A DNA stretch of 64,000 bases from Maribacter algarum (ex Zhang et al. 2020) (GCF_005885635.1 NZ_VATY01000002.1:124001-188000); one strand, 5' to 3'. Counted from the stretch's first letter, positions 1-10,605 are shown. Notes: generated by a model from the letters alone, not told the origin. Numbers and translations: made by a program.

Positions 1-1706
1 GCCAAGGCCGAAATCCTAGGTTCTAAGGCCATTTTATCACCCAGAATTACAGGTACATAAGACAGGTGGGCCAAGCGATTAATCATACCACTTTCAAAAG
101 TTAAGAATTCACCGCCCCAAATATTACCATCATCACCGTAACCGGTTCCATCCCAAATGACTCCTAGGACTTCTTCCGGTTTAGTTTGTAGTTCATGTTC
201 CGATAAAATTGCTGCGAAATGTGCATAATGATGTTGTATGGATACGAGTTTTGCTCCATGGGTAGTCGCCAACTGTTTCCCATATTCAGTGGAATAATAA
301 TTTGGGTGCATATCAACGAGGATTACCTCAGGCTGACAATTCAGCAAGTTCATGAAATGCCTAAGCGTTCTTTTATAACTCTCAGTACTTTCGAAAAAGG
401 CTAAATCCCCCAAATACTGACTTAAATAAAACAAGCTTTGGAAAAGCAATCCAAAAACACTTTTTTGAGAAGCACCCATTGCCAAGATTGTATTGCTTTC
501 ACAATTTGATATCGGACCAAAATAGTTTGGTGCCAAACCTCGGGATCTTCGGATAAGTATCGGTTGCTTTTTTATTGAGCTAAAACGCAGTACGCTATCA
601 TCTTGAGATGTTACGATTTCACGATCATTGCTAAGCACATAATCCCAAATACCAGCTAGTTCGGAAAACACTTTTATATCTTCAAAGACAATGGAAGCAT
701 TGCTGAGGTTTGCACTGGTTGCAATTATTGGTTTTCCATATGCTTGTAATAGAAGTTCATATAAAGGAGTGTAGGGCAACATTACACCTATTTGGTCCAG
801 ACCGGGTGCTACATCATTTAGCGCAATGCTGGCTTGTTTCTTTTTCAATCGTAATAGGACAATTGGAGCTACTTCGCCGGTGAGCGATTTACTTTCAGTA
901 GCGGAAATTATAAGCTCTTGTTCGGCGTAGGATGCATTGGGATACATGCATGCAAATGGCTTTGAAGGCCTGTGTTTCCGTTTTCTTAAGATTTTGATGG
1001 TTTCCGCATTAGAAGCATCACAGGTTAGGAGGTAGCCTCCAATCCCCTTGATTGCTACAATTTTTCCTTCCTTCCATAAAGCAACAACTTTCTTAATTAC
1101 CAATTTCGAATCGGGTTCAATTTCCTCCCTTAAGTTGTTCATCAGGCTTAATCGAACCCCACAATCACTACAGGAATTGGTCTGGGAATGATATCGTCTA
1201 TCCTTTGGATTTGAATACTCCTCACCACAAGTCGGACACATTTTAAAATCATCCATTGCAATACACTCTCTTTCAAAAGGGAGTTTTTTGATTAAGGAAT
1301 AGCGCGGGCCACATTCCGTACAAGTAATAAATGAATAATATCCCCTTCGATTAGAGTTATTCAAGACTTCTTTTCGACAGTTTTTGCAGATGGCAAAATC
1401 TGGCGGAAGCATCATTGCCGCAGTTTTTGCTTCTTTTTTTTGTAAAATTTGGAAGCCTTCAAAACTTCGGTCATCCATTTCATAAAGCTCATGTCCAGTA
1501 ATTTTCGCCAAAGTGGGCGCAGCTTCAATTAGTTTTTTGTAAAACGGAATTGCCACTTCTTTGCTAGCCAAAAATTCAATATGCACTCCATTAAGATCAT
1601 TGTATACTATTCCGTTCAGTTTCTGTTTGGCAGCTAATCGGTATACATACGGCCGAAACCCTACTCCTTGTACTCTTCCAGTAATATGTATGTGCCAATT
1701 ATTCAT
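1..1706 (-). CDS. hypF: Carbamoyltransferase HypF, [NiFe]-hydrogenase maturation (partial, C-terminus beyond window)
   Basis: Reading the minus strand from an ATG at 1706 gives an uninterrupted frame of about 568 codons running off the left edge. HypF makes the cyano ligands of [NiFe] hydrogenase by carbamoylating the HypE C-terminus. Visible domains in order: an N-terminal acylphosphatase domain (GRVQGVGFRP at residues 10-19); the double zinc-finger region with C107/C110, C129/C132, C157/C160 and C179/C182 in the usual CxxC-x18-CxxC spacing; a YrdC-like domain (about 195-390); and the start of the Kae1-like domain with DMHPNYYS near residue 465 and a QHHYAH motif just after. The family is usually about 750-770 residues, so roughly 200 are missing to the left. 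It is transcribed away from the alginate locus and probably belongs to a neighbouring hydrogenase cluster. No frameshift seen. Confidence 0.95.
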   Translation of the reverse strand, partial: MNNWHIHITGRVQGVGFRPYVYRLAAKQKLNGIVYNDLNGVHIEFLASKEVAIPFYKKLIEAAPTLAKITGHELYEMDDRSFEGFQILQKKEAKTAAMMLPPDFAICKNCRKEVLNNSNRRGYYSFITCTECGPRYSLIKKLPFERECIAMDDFKMCPTCGEEYSNPKDRRYHSQTNSCSDCGVRLSLMNNLREEIEPDSKLVIKKVVALWKEGKIVAIKGIGGYLLTCDASNAETIKILRKRKHRPSKPFACMYPNASYAEQELIISATESKSLTGEVAPIVLLRLKKKQASIALNDVAPGLDQIGVMLPYTPLYELLLQAYGKPIIATSANLSNASIVFEDIKVFSELAGIWDYVLSNDREIVTSQDDSVLRFSSIKKQPILIRRSRGLAPNYFGPISNCESNTILAMGASQKSVFGLLFQSLFYLSQYLGDLAFFESTESYKRTLRHFMNLLNCQPEVILVDMHPNYYSTEYGKQLATTHGAKLVSIQHHYAHFAAILSEHELQTKPEEVLGVIWDGTGYGDDGNIWGGEFLTFESGMINRLAHLSYVPVILGDKMALEPRISAL

Positions 1707-2369
1707 TAGCCACCAATATAGGAAATTATCATACGGATACAGTTCGTATAACAAGATGAAAAAAAGAAGTTAACAGGAAGTGAGAAGGAAAATTGCTTTA
1801 CTACATTTCAGTAAAATTTGAAAGTATTTAGTTTCAAATAATTCTATTTTACGATATTTATAAAATCAATAAAGTACCAATAGAAATAATATAAGATGAT
1901 TATTTATATCGATTTATTATGCAATTCAGTATAGTAATAGTCGCATAAAATTTGCATCGAATAGTGCCATTTTAAACCGAATTTGAGTTCGGTTAATCTT
2001 TTAAAATAAAATATATAAATTACTGATAGTTAAAATATTGTGATGATGGAATTAGCTCTCTCATCCCGACAAAAGTCAGTGCAGTTTTTGAACTGGTTTT
2101 TTTGTTTATCAAGATAGCAATGCCATTGCGAATTAATAATTGATCTGCCAGAACATAGCTTAACTGCTAAATATAGTATTAAAATTACCAGATAAGATTA
2201 TTTCAAAATCTTATCTTTTCGCTCTAATAGAATTCGAATTGCAAAGAATACCTAAACGATATTTATTTCGTTATGAGAGTGTATTTGTAGCAAAATGGAA
2301 TGTTTTTTGTGAAAGTGCTTTGTAGTGTTTTCCAATCAGATAATAAATAATTGCTTAATGAATTTTTCA
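1707..2369. other. Divergent intergenic region between hypF and the first PL7 lyase
   Basis: About 660 bp of AT-rich sequence with no convincing gene. It holds an imperfect inverted repeat (AACCGAA at 1975-1981 and TTCGGTT at 1988-1994). A near match to the Bacteroidetes -7 element (TGTATTTG, 2280-2287) lies about 90 bp before the PL7 start. The TGGTTAACCA-type operator seen at the other lyase promoters is absent. Confidence 0.5.
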
Positions 2370-3401
<1,032 letters not shown>

Positions 3402-3424
3402 AAGCTATCGATAAATAAAATATG

Positions 3425-3448
3425 AGCCCTAATTTTTTAGGGCTTTTT
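3425..3448 (+). terminator. Rho-independent terminator after the PL7 gene
   Basis: Stem AGCCCT (3425-3430), an 8-nt loop, AGGGCT (3439-3444), running into a T tract, 24 bp after the PL7 stop. Confidence 0.85.
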
Positions 3449-3540
3449 GCTCGATAATCGAGATTTTAAATGCTCCGACGCTTGGTCGAAATCAATGTTA
3501 ATTTTCCATCCAATGCCTCGTGGGCTTGGCCCGAGGTTAT

Positions 3541-4251
3541 TTACCTTTTCTTCCAAGTTTCAAAATCTAATATAACTTGTTCATCAGTTATGGGATAGAG
3601 TCCAATAATTGCTTCTCCTCTAGCAACACGTTCAAAAACGAATTCTTCATACAAAGTCATTTGCAAACATTCATCTGCTACTTCATTTGCTATATTGCCA
3701 GGAATGACCATAACTCCGTCGTCGTCACCGACCAAAATATCCCCTGGAAAAACCGCAACATCCCCACATCCAATAGGCTCATTAATAGCGATAGCTTGAT
3801 GTAGGGTCAAATTTGTTGGAGCAGAAGGCCTATTATGGTATGAAGGCATATCTAAATCTGCAATTTCAGCGGAATCTCTGAAACCACCATCGGTTACTAA
3901 TCCGGCAACACCGCGCTTCATTAGTCTAGTTGCTAAAATAGAACCTGCGGAAGCAGCTCTTGCATCTTTTCTACTATCTATAACTAAGACCGCCCCTTCT
4001 GGGCATTCCTCAACCGCAACCCGTTGCAAATGTTTCGGGTCTTTAAAAACCGAAATCGGATTTAAATCTTCACGCGCAGGAATATATCTCAGCGTATATG
4101 CTTCACCGACCATTGTTGGTTTGCCTAGTTTGAGGGGCTTCACGTTTTGAATGAATTGATTTTTCAAACCTTTTTTAAAAAGGCATGTTGCGATGGTTGC
4201 CGTACTCACTTTTTTTAACTTCTCTTTTGTAGATTTTGATGCTCCTGCCAT
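3541..4251 (-). CDS. RraA-like family protein (HMG/CHA aldolase fold)
   Basis: 236 residues of the RraA/dimethylmenaquinone-methyltransferase-like superfamily. Members include RNase E inhibitor RraA and class II pyruvate aldolases acting on 4-hydroxy-4-methyl-2-oxoglutarate-type substrates. The family hallmark GGxRD is present (GGFRD, with R125 and D126, the pyruvate- and metal-binding pair of the aldolases), as are GSILATRLMKRG at about 103-114 and a C-terminal GLYP. Because those residues are kept, an aldolase or lyase on a 2-keto acid is more likely than an RNase regulator; the substrate is unknown. The ATG at 4251 lies 24 bp after the stop of the isomerase-like gene, so the two form a minus-strand operon that starts next to an alginate-type operator. 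A role in uronate-derived keto acid metabolism is inference. Confidence 0.8.
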   Translation of the reverse strand: MAGASKSTKEKLKKVSTATIATCLFKKGLKNQFIQNVKPLKLGKPTMVGEAYTLRYIPAREDLNPISVFKDPKHLQRVAVEECPEGAVLVIDSRKDARAASAGSILATRLMKRGVAGLVTDGGFRDSAEIADLDMPSYHNRPSAPTNLTLHQAIAINEPIGCGDVAVFPGDILVGDDDGVMVIPGNIANEVADECLQMTLYEEFVFERVARGEAIIGLYPITDEQVILDFETWKKR

Positions 4252-4275
4252 GATATTTTACCCTATTGCTTAAAA

Positions 4276-5244
4276 TTATTCAGCTTGTTGCCATGCTTTT
4301 CTTAAAAAAGTCAAGTCCTTTTTCATTTGAGCAAAAACTTCCTTTTTATCAATCGTGATTTTAGAATCACCATGTTCTGCCCCTCCTAAATCGTATTCCA
4401 AGTGAAGTGACATTGGTACGTTAATTTCATATTTTTTTAGCAATTTAAAATAGGAATCGAAATCAACTATACCTTCTCCTAACGGAACATTTATTGGCTG
4501 CCATTTTCCATCTTTTTGTCCCCACTTAAAATCCTTGATATCTATGCTATTGATATAGGATTGAACAAGGCGAAGACCAAGTTGCCAACTACCACCACCT
4601 TCTGCAATGGCATGTCGGATATCATATTGACAGCCCATATGCAGGGAAGATGTTTTCTTTAAAATTTCTGGAATATCCCAAATTGGGGCACCGACATGAT
4701 TGCCAAAATGATTTTGATACCCACCGTATAATCCTAATTTTTTGTTCAGCGTCTCCAAAGCCGCTAATTTTTGTGCATGGACTTCAATACTTTCCGGAAT
4801 CGTTATTTTTTCAGGATAGGTCAACCAGCCTGTACGATAATGTGTCAATCCCAAGGCGCTTGCCGTTTCAAGAACCTCTTTACTCTGAGGGTCATTTGAA
4901 TCGATAATGTTGGTAGTCATCATGGTAGTTTGTAAACCAAACTTCTTCATAGCCTCAACTGCTTTAGGTAAATCCTCAATAGAGCGTTCCGGCAAAACGT
5001 GACCTTTTGGCCTTACGGTTAAATCAAGGCCATCAAACCCAATTTCTGCCGCAGCTTCGGACATATTATTATAATCGAGAAACTGTAAATGTTTAGAGAA
5101 CAAATTTACCTGGATGTCATCTTTATTGCCTGGCAGGGAATCAAGGAGAGAATTGTCAAAGCCCATTAGTGGAATACTACCCAATGCAGCTGCCGATAAC
5201 TTTGTGAAATTTCTTCTCGATATACCCTCTTTGTCATTTTTCAT
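4276..5244 (-). CDS. Sugar phosphate isomerase/epimerase-like TIM-barrel protein, exported
   Basis: 322 residues with the start at ATG 5244; an upstream TTG at 5250 would add two residues. The N-terminus carries SRRNFTKLSAAALG, a twin-arginine-type signal, so export to the periplasm is likely. The rest matches the xylose-isomerase-like/AP-endonuclease-2 TIM barrel: GFDGLDLTVRPKGHVLPE near residue 70, a GGYQNHFG stretch, QYDIRHA, SIDIKDFKW and a late HLEYDLGG, which supply the His/Glu/Asp metal ligands typical of the fold. It is first in a minus-strand operon with the RraA-like gene, divergent from the PL6 lyase. The substrate cannot be told; an epimerase or isomerase for an algal sugar or keto acid is plausible. 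Confidence 0.75.
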   Translation of the reverse strand: MKNDKEGISRRNFTKLSAAALGSIPLMGFDNSLLDSLPGNKDDIQVNLFSKHLQFLDYNNMSEAAAEIGFDGLDLTVRPKGHVLPERSIEDLPKAVEAMKKFGLQTTMMTTNIIDSNDPQSKEVLETASALGLTHYRTGWLTYPEKITIPESIEVHAQKLAALETLNKKLGLYGGYQNHFGNHVGAPIWDIPEILKKTSSLHMGCQYDIRHAIAEGGGSWQLGLRLVQSYINSIDIKDFKWGQKDGKWQPINVPLGEGIVDFDSYFKLLKKYEINVPMSLHLEYDLGGAEHGDSKITIDKKEVFAQMKKDLTFLRKAWQQAE

Positions 5245-5284
5245 AATCAAGTGTACTTTTATCAGTATAATTTATGTTAAAAAC

Positions 5285-5335
5285 TTGCGGGTCTTACAAA
5301 TATATGTATTTTTGGTAAACCAAACTGGTTAACCA
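5285..5335 (+). promoter_or_regulatory. Promoter with double AusR-type operator, PL6 operon (and possibly the divergent pair)
   Basis: TTG at 5285-5287, 19 bp, then TATTTTTG at 5307-5314 fits the Bacteroidetes TTG/TAnnTTTG promoter. Two operator copies, TGGTAAACCA (5313-5322) and TGGTTAACCA (5326-5335), start 13 bp apart and overlap the -7 box. On the minus strand a perfect TATATTTG (5304 to 5297) could serve the isomerase/RraA operon from the same site. Confidence 0.8.
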
Positions 5336-5408
5336 ATTTTTGAATTTGAATTGTTAATTTATACTGTTAATATAATTCTCTTAAAACGAAGAATATACCT
5401 CATAAAAA

Positions 5409-7730
5409 ATGAAGAAATCATTAACTGTTATTGCGCTACTTTTTTTATTTCTGGCGTGTAGTGAAAAATCAAATTTAAATGCCATCAAGGTAAATAATCC
5501 AGATGAGCTAACTAAAGCTATAGATAGTGCCAAAGCCGGAGATAACATTGTGTTAGCGAATGGAATTTGGAAAGACGTTCAAATAAAATTTAGAGGAAAA
5601 GGGACAAAAGATAATCCCATAACAATTTCTGCTGAAACGCCTGGCAAGGTTACTATTGAAGGGCAATCTTATTTAAAATTTGGAGGGGAATATTTAGTGG
5701 TAGAAGGGTTGTACTTTAAAAATGGATTTTCACCATCTAATGCAGTCATCGATTTTAAAATAGGCCATAAAGATGCGCCAGATGAAATTTCAAACAACTG
5801 CAAAGTCTCCAATTGTGTAATAGAAGATTTTAATAAGCCTAAAAGGGATGATAGTGATTTATGGGTCCAGTTTTGGGGGCGACATAATGAGTTGAGCAAT
5901 TCTTACATCGCAGGAAAAACAAATAGAGGTCCAACCGTAAGAGTTAGTATAGCGGGTATTGAAAGCATAAACAATTACCATCAAATCATAAACAATCATT
6001 TTGGCCCACGTCCAGTTAAAGGTGGTCCAAGTGGAGAAACTATTCAATTAGGTGATAGTTACACGTCTATGTCGCCAAGTCATACAACAGTTGCCAATAA
6101 TTTGTTTGAAGAATGCAACGGAGAAGTAGAGGTTATTTCGAGCAAAACCAATTTCAATGTATTTAAAAATAACGTGTTCTATAAAAGTGAAGGTTCTTTA
6201 GTAACTCGACATGGTAACTACGTTTCGGTAGACGGAAATTATTTTATTGGAGATGGTGTCAACGAAAATTATGGGGGAATTAGAATCATTAATACGGGCC
6301 ATTGGGTAGTCAATAACTATTTCTATGGACTAAAAGGAAAAAGCTTTAGAAGTCCGTTGGCAGTAATGAATGGTATTCCCAAGTCTCCATTAAACCGGTA
6401 CAATCAAGTAACCGATGTAGTGGTGGCTTATAACACTTATGTTAACTGTGCCTCGCCTTGGCAATTTGGTGTTGGGCAAAATTTAGCCCAATCTGATGTG
6501 TTGCCAAAATCTGAAATCCGTTCGGCTAGGGCAATTAGAACTACAGTTGCTAATAATATTGTATACAATGAAAAAGGTCTGGAATCTATTGTAGTTGAAA
6601 ATGATAAAGCAGATGGTGTAACCTTCAAAAATAACATCATCAATAATCAAGGTGTGAAATTTAAAGATTTTGACGGAGGTATAACTGAAGCTTCATTAGA
6701 GCTCAGACCGTTAACTGATAATATATTCATTCCTGTAGGAATACCCGATGATTTTGAAGCTTTTGAGGGCTTTGATTTTAATACGATTGAAACTGATTTA
6801 TTGGGAGTTTCTAGAAAAGAGGACAAGAGCATTGGCGCTATAACAGGTAAAAATGTTTCCAACCCAAATATTTTAGATAAAACAAAATATGGTGCTTCTT
6901 GGTATTCTAATGAAGTTGAGGCAAGAGAACCGGTAACACATGTGGTAACTAAGGCTGAAGAATTACAGACGAAACTAAATGAAGCCAGTAATGGGGATAT
7001 TATTGCGTTATCTGCAGGAGTATATACAGTAAATGAATCTCTGGTAGTTAATAAATCAATTACCATTCAATCTGAAGGAAAAGCACAGCTTGTTTATGCG
7101 GGATTAGCGAATACCCCATTATTTTCATTACAACCTTATGGAAAGTTAACCGTAAACAATGTCGTTTTAAAAGGAAACGATTCGAATTATGCTTTTGCTA
7201 GTTTAAAAGAAAATATGTCCAACCATTTTGGCTTAACGGTTACTAATACTGAAATCAGCAATTTTAACTATGTCTTGAAGGCTTATAAAGAATCTTTTGC
7301 TGAACGCATAACTTTTGAAAATACTTCGATTTCTAATTGTGAAAACGGCATAGAATTATCTGAAGAAAAAAATGACAAAGGCGATTATAACACAGAATAT
7401 TTAACCATTAACAGCTGTAATTTCGACAACGTTAAACAAAACGTTGTCGATTATTACAGAGGTGGCTATGATGAGTCTACCATTGGTGGCAACCTTTTGG
7501 TAACTAATAGCACATTTACGAATTGTGGCGCAAAAGAGAAAAACAAAAGGTTACTAAACCATAACGGAATTATAAATGTGAACATCACTAAAAACACATT
7601 CAAAAACAATGCAGTACAATTTGTATCTATTTTATGGGGAGCAAAAAATAACGTGGAATCTGAAAACAGTATAACTAATTCAGGGCAACTAAAAACGGAA
7701 GAAAATTTAGTGATGAAATTAATGTACTAA
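5409..7730 (+). CDS. PL6 alginate lyase, two-domain lipoprotein
   Basis: 773 residues, a parallel beta-helix lyase of family PL6 (chondroitinase-B fold) that cleaves alginate, often G-rich or MG. The lipoprotein signal is MKKSLTVIALLFLFLACSEK with Cys17. The N-terminal catalytic domain starts with the VNNPDELTKAIDSAKAGD region. It carries the catalytic Lys in ISSK (K246) and Arg in VTRHG (R267), with the 21-residue spacing found in characterised PL6 enzymes such as AlyGC. The second half (from about 510) is a further beta-helix repeat domain with NITKNTF-like turns, giving the full two-domain architecture rather than the short PL6 form. It opens an operon 78 bp downstream of a double operator, with a PL7 lyase 25 bp behind it. 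Likely outer-membrane anchored. Confidence 0.92.
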   Translation: MKKSLTVIALLFLFLACSEKSNLNAIKVNNPDELTKAIDSAKAGDNIVLANGIWKDVQIKFRGKGTKDNPITISAETPGKVTIEGQSYLKFGGEYLVVEGLYFKNGFSPSNAVIDFKIGHKDAPDEISNNCKVSNCVIEDFNKPKRDDSDLWVQFWGRHNELSNSYIAGKTNRGPTVRVSIAGIESINNYHQIINNHFGPRPVKGGPSGETIQLGDSYTSMSPSHTTVANNLFEECNGEVEVISSKTNFNVFKNNVFYKSEGSLVTRHGNYVSVDGNYFIGDGVNENYGGIRIINTGHWVVNNYFYGLKGKSFRSPLAVMNGIPKSPLNRYNQVTDVVVAYNTYVNCASPWQFGVGQNLAQSDVLPKSEIRSARAIRTTVANNIVYNEKGLESIVVENDKADGVTFKNNIINNQGVKFKDFDGGITEASLELRPLTDNIFIPVGIPDDFEAFEGFDFNTIETDLLGVSRKEDKSIGAITGKNVSNPNILDKTKYGASWYSNEVEAREPVTHVVTKAEELQTKLNEASNGDIIALSAGVYTVNESLVVNKSITIQSEGKAQLVYAGLANTPLFSLQPYGKLTVNNVVLKGNDSNYAFASLKENMSNHFGLTVTNTEISNFNYVLKAYKESFAERITFENTSISNCENGIELSEEKNDKGDYNTEYLTINSCNFDNVKQNVVDYYRGGYDESTIGGNLLVTNSTFTNCGAKEKNKRLLNHNGIINVNITKNTFKNNAVQFVSILWGAKNNVESENSITNSGQLKTEENLVMKLMY

Positions 7731-7755
7731 CAGATTCAAGAAAATCTATTTTAAA

Positions 7756-8781
7756 ATGAAGAATGCAGTCTTTACCGTGATTATACTTTTAGGACTAGTT
7801 GCTTGTAAAAACAATTCTAAAGCTACTTCTGAAGCAACTGATAAGAGTGAAGTTGAAAAAAAATACCCAAGTGATGTTATTCCGTTTATGGATGAATGGA
7901 AAATTCTTTGTGGAGATGGTACACGTTCTGAAGATTTGATGAATTTTGAAAAGAAAGACTTTTTCTATGTGGAAAATGATGGAGAAACCCATTGGGTCGT
8001 GTATAAAACTCCGAACGCCGGAATTACTTCAAGAACTTCAAGCAACACACGAACAGAGCTGGGTCAAAAAACACATTGGATTCCTGAAACGGGTGGCAAA
8101 CTAAAAGGGACTTTAAAAGTAATGCATGTGTCGACTACCGGAGATGCTACCAAAGCTTCATCTTTTTCAACCGTTATCGGACAGATACATAGTGATGAAG
8201 GGCATGAAAATGAACCCTTGAAAATCTACTATAAAAAATTTCCTGGCCATGAAAAAGGGTCCGTCTTCTGGAACTATGAAATCAATACAGAAGGAGATAA
8301 TATCGGACGATTTGATTATTCTACCGCCGTTTGGGGTTATAATTTTTCTGATGTTGGTTCAAGTGCGAATGAATATCCGAAAGAACCTGAAGATGGCATT
8401 GCTTTAGGCGAAGAGTTTAGTTATGAGGTAAACGTTTACAAGGGTATGATGCATTTGACTTTTACCACCGAAGGACGTGAGGTAAAAAAATTCGCAAAGA
8501 ACTTATTGAAATCCGATTTTGCGACTAGAAAAGATATTCCAGAACAGGTACTGAAAGTATACGCAAATAGAGAAAAAGGTGGTGGCGTAGAACGTGATAC
8601 CGCCTATGCCGGCGAGATTCAGTATTTTAAGCAAGGTTGTTATAATCAAGCGAATGCCAAGTCCACCAACTCAGAAATTTATGGTGGCGACATTGCCAAA
8701 CAATATGCCAACGGTAGTTATGCTGAGGTTTGGTTTAGAGAAGCTACGGTAGGAGCGGCGACTGAGCCTACACGGAATTAA
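7756..8781 (+). CDS. PL7 alginate lyase, lipoprotein
   Basis: 341 residues with lipoprotein signal MKNAVFTVIILLGLVACKN. PL7 catalytic motifs are complete: RTEL with R99, QIH with Q143 and H145, and KQGCYNQ with Y296. Insertions such as the FPGHEKGSVFWNYEINTEG block (about residues 158-176) and the long C-terminal part make it larger than a minimal PL7 jelly roll; it resembles the exolytic AlyA5-type enzymes of Zobellia (family inference, not proven). It is clearly paralogous to the lyase at 17460, sharing that block and the EPEDGIALGEEFSY stretch. Second gene of the PL6 operon. A hairpin immediately follows its stop, before the symporter gene. Confidence 0.9.
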   Translation: MKNAVFTVIILLGLVACKNNSKATSEATDKSEVEKKYPSDVIPFMDEWKILCGDGTRSEDLMNFEKKDFFYVENDGETHWVVYKTPNAGITSRTSSNTRTELGQKTHWIPETGGKLKGTLKVMHVSTTGDATKASSFSTVIGQIHSDEGHENEPLKIYYKKFPGHEKGSVFWNYEINTEGDNIGRFDYSTAVWGYNFSDVGSSANEYPKEPEDGIALGEEFSYEVNVYKGMMHLTFTTEGREVKKFAKNLLKSDFATRKDIPEQVLKVYANREKGGGVERDTAYAGEIQYFKQGCYNQANAKSTNSEIYGGDIAKQYANGSYAEVWFREATVGAATEPTRN

Positions 8782-8803
8782 TTTCCTCGCTAAGCGAAGA
8801 AAT
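8781..8803 (+). repeat. Intercistronic inverted repeat between PL7 and symporter genes
   Basis: ATTTCCTCGC (8781-8790), loop TAA, GCGAAGAAAT (8794-8803): a 10-bp stem with one C/A mismatch that begins at the last base of the PL7 stop codon. There is no T tract, so it looks more like an mRNA-stability or processing hairpin than a terminator. Confidence 0.5.
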
Positions 8804-8826
8804 GAAAATAATTGAACCAGCCACAT

Positions 8827-10605
8827 ATGATTTCCTTTTACGACAACATGGTCATTGCGGCCTACTTTCTCTTGATGATTGCCGTAGGTGTGGTGTTCAA
8901 GCGTATGAACAAGAACACCAGTGACTATTTTCGTGGGGGTGGAAGTATGCTTTGGTGGCTTGTAGGGGCAACTACTTTTATGTCATTTATTAGCGCGGTT
9001 ACCTATACCGGAGCCGCTGGAAAGGCCTACGAAACGGGCACTTTTGTTTTTGTGGTCTATATGGCCAATGGAGTCGGTTTTTTTATAAGTTTCCTTTATT
9101 TTTCAAAGCGTTTCCGCCAGACCAGAGTAGTTACAGCTATTGAAGTGGTCAGAGAGCGTTTTGGAAGGGTAAATGAACAATTTTTTACTTGGCTTGTGGT
9201 GCCTTTTGGAGTAATTCATGGCGGCGTTTGGCTCTATGGTTTGGGGATTATCGTTTCAACTGTTTTTGGTGTTAGTATGGAAATGACCGTACTTGCAGTA
9301 GGTATAACAGTACTATTTATAACACTCTTAGGCGGTTCATGGGCAGTAGTTGCCAGTGATTTTATGCAGTTGATGATTATGGTGCCGGTCGCCATAATCT
9401 TAGCTTTTTTATCCTTAAAAGAATTAGGTGGGGTGGGAAATTTTCTAGAGCAACTGCCTACCTCACAATACAATTGGTCAGAGCTGGCCGATAGTAAAAT
9501 CGTATGGCTTTGGTTCATCGCCTCCTTTTGCAAACAGTTTTTTTCAGTGAATAACACCAATGATGGCTATCGCTTTTTAGCGGTCAAGGATTCCAATCAA
9601 GCTCGAAAGGCTTCCTTAATGGCTTCTATTTTATTTTTTACGGTAACCTTTATTTGGTTTATACCTCCAATGGCCGCATCAATTCTATTTCCAGATGTAT
9701 CAGCAGTTGAAGCTCTTAAACCACTAGGCGAAAAAGCCGTAGATGGTATTTATTTGGCAATGGGAATTGAATTGCTTCCAGTCGGAATGATAGGCGTGAT
9801 GATATGTGCCATATTTGCGGCTACGATGTCATCTATGGATAGTACGCTCAATCGCAATGCAGGTATTTTTGTGCGTAACTTCTATAAACCCATCCTTAGA
9901 AAATCGGCAAACGAAAAGGAATTATTTCGGGTCTCTTTGATTACCACGGTGGTTTTAGGATGTTTAGTGATTCTTTCAGCAATTTTCTTTAGCGAATTAG
10001 AAGGAATAAACCTGTTCGATATCAACATGCGACTTGGGGCAATGATTTCGCTTCCCTTTATGATTCCGTTGACTTGGGGTATGGTTTTCCAAGACACACC
10101 ACGATGGGCCGGATGGTCGACCGTCTTATTGGGCATGCTGATTTCTTACATTATCCAAACACATATTGGCCCTGAAATATTGTTAGAATTCATAGGTGTG
10201 GATACCCCTTGGTCTAATCGTGAACTAATTGATGTTATGTTCTTTTCAAATGTGTTCGCGGTAATTGTACTCTGTAGTCTCTGGTTCTTAGGTGCGCGTC
10301 TATTTAGAAATACTTCCCCGGAAACCTATCTTCAAGAAGTCAAAGAATTTTTCGTAAAAATCAATACCCCTATTGATTATGAAAAGGAACATGGTCATAA
10401 GGGTTATGATATGCAACAGTTCAAGATTTTAGGAAATATGTGCCTGGTTTATGGTACTTTCCTATCGGCATTGGTATTAATTCCGAACGATCTAACAGGA
10501 AGACTATGTTTCGTTTTCATCGGTGGAATTATGCTTACGGTCGGATTTATTTTTAAAAAGAAATACAAAAAAAGCAAGTTGGAATCAAAAGGGATATCAG
10601 GATGA
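8827..10605 (+). CDS. Sodium:solute symporter (SSS family), 1
   Basis: 592 residues from the ATG at 8827 (a TTG 15 bp upstream is less likely). About 13-14 hydrophobic segments, with the SSS-type start MISFYDNMVIAAYFLLMIAVG and the conserved TSDYFRGGGSMLWWLVGATTFMSFISAVTYTGAAGKAYETG region (in pieces around residues 32-72), the family's sodium/substrate-binding first helices. The ATMSSMDSTLNRNAGIF stretch near 340 is another SSS hallmark. It imports a small sugar acid or sugar with Na+ across the inner membrane; its coupling to a mannonate dehydratase gene (4-bp ATGA overlap) suggests a hexuronate or hexonate. Paralogue of the symporter at 12986. Confidence 0.88.
   Translation: MISFYDNMVIAAYFLLMIAVGVVFKRMNKNTSDYFRGGGSMLWWLVGATTFMSFISAVTYTGAAGKAYETGTFVFVVYMANGVGFFISFLYFSKRFRQTRVVTAIEVVRERFGRVNEQFFTWLVVPFGVIHGGVWLYGLGIIVSTVFGVSMEMTVLAVGITVLFITLLGGSWAVVASDFMQLMIMVPVAIILAFLSLKELGGVGNFLEQLPTSQYNWSELADSKIVWLWFIASFCKQFFSVNNTNDGYRFLAVKDSNQARKASLMASILFFTVTFIWFIPPMAASILFPDVSAVEALKPLGEKAVDGIYLAMGIELLPVGMIGVMICAIFAATMSSMDSTLNRNAGIFVRNFYKPILRKSANEKELFRVSLITTVVLGCLVILSAIFFSELEGINLFDINMRLGAMISLPFMIPLTWGMVFQDTPRWAGWSTVLLGMLISYIIQTHIGPEILLEFIGVDTPWSNRELIDVMFFSNVFAVIVLCSLWFLGARLFRNTSPETYLQEVKEFFVKINTPIDYEKEHGHKGYDMQQFKILGNMCLVYGTFLSALVLIPNDLTGRLCFVFIGGIMLTVGFIFKKKYKKSKLESKGISG

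Noticed and set aside
219-404. Plus-strand open frames at 219-404 and 1561-1773
   Set aside because: They run antisense to an uninterrupted, motif-complete hypF frame.
1975-1994. AACCGAA/TTCGGTT inverted repeat as an AusR operator for the first PL7 gene
   Set aside because: It lacks the TGG..CCA arms, the arms are 6 bp apart, and it lies about 375 bp before the gene without a TAnnTTTG box.
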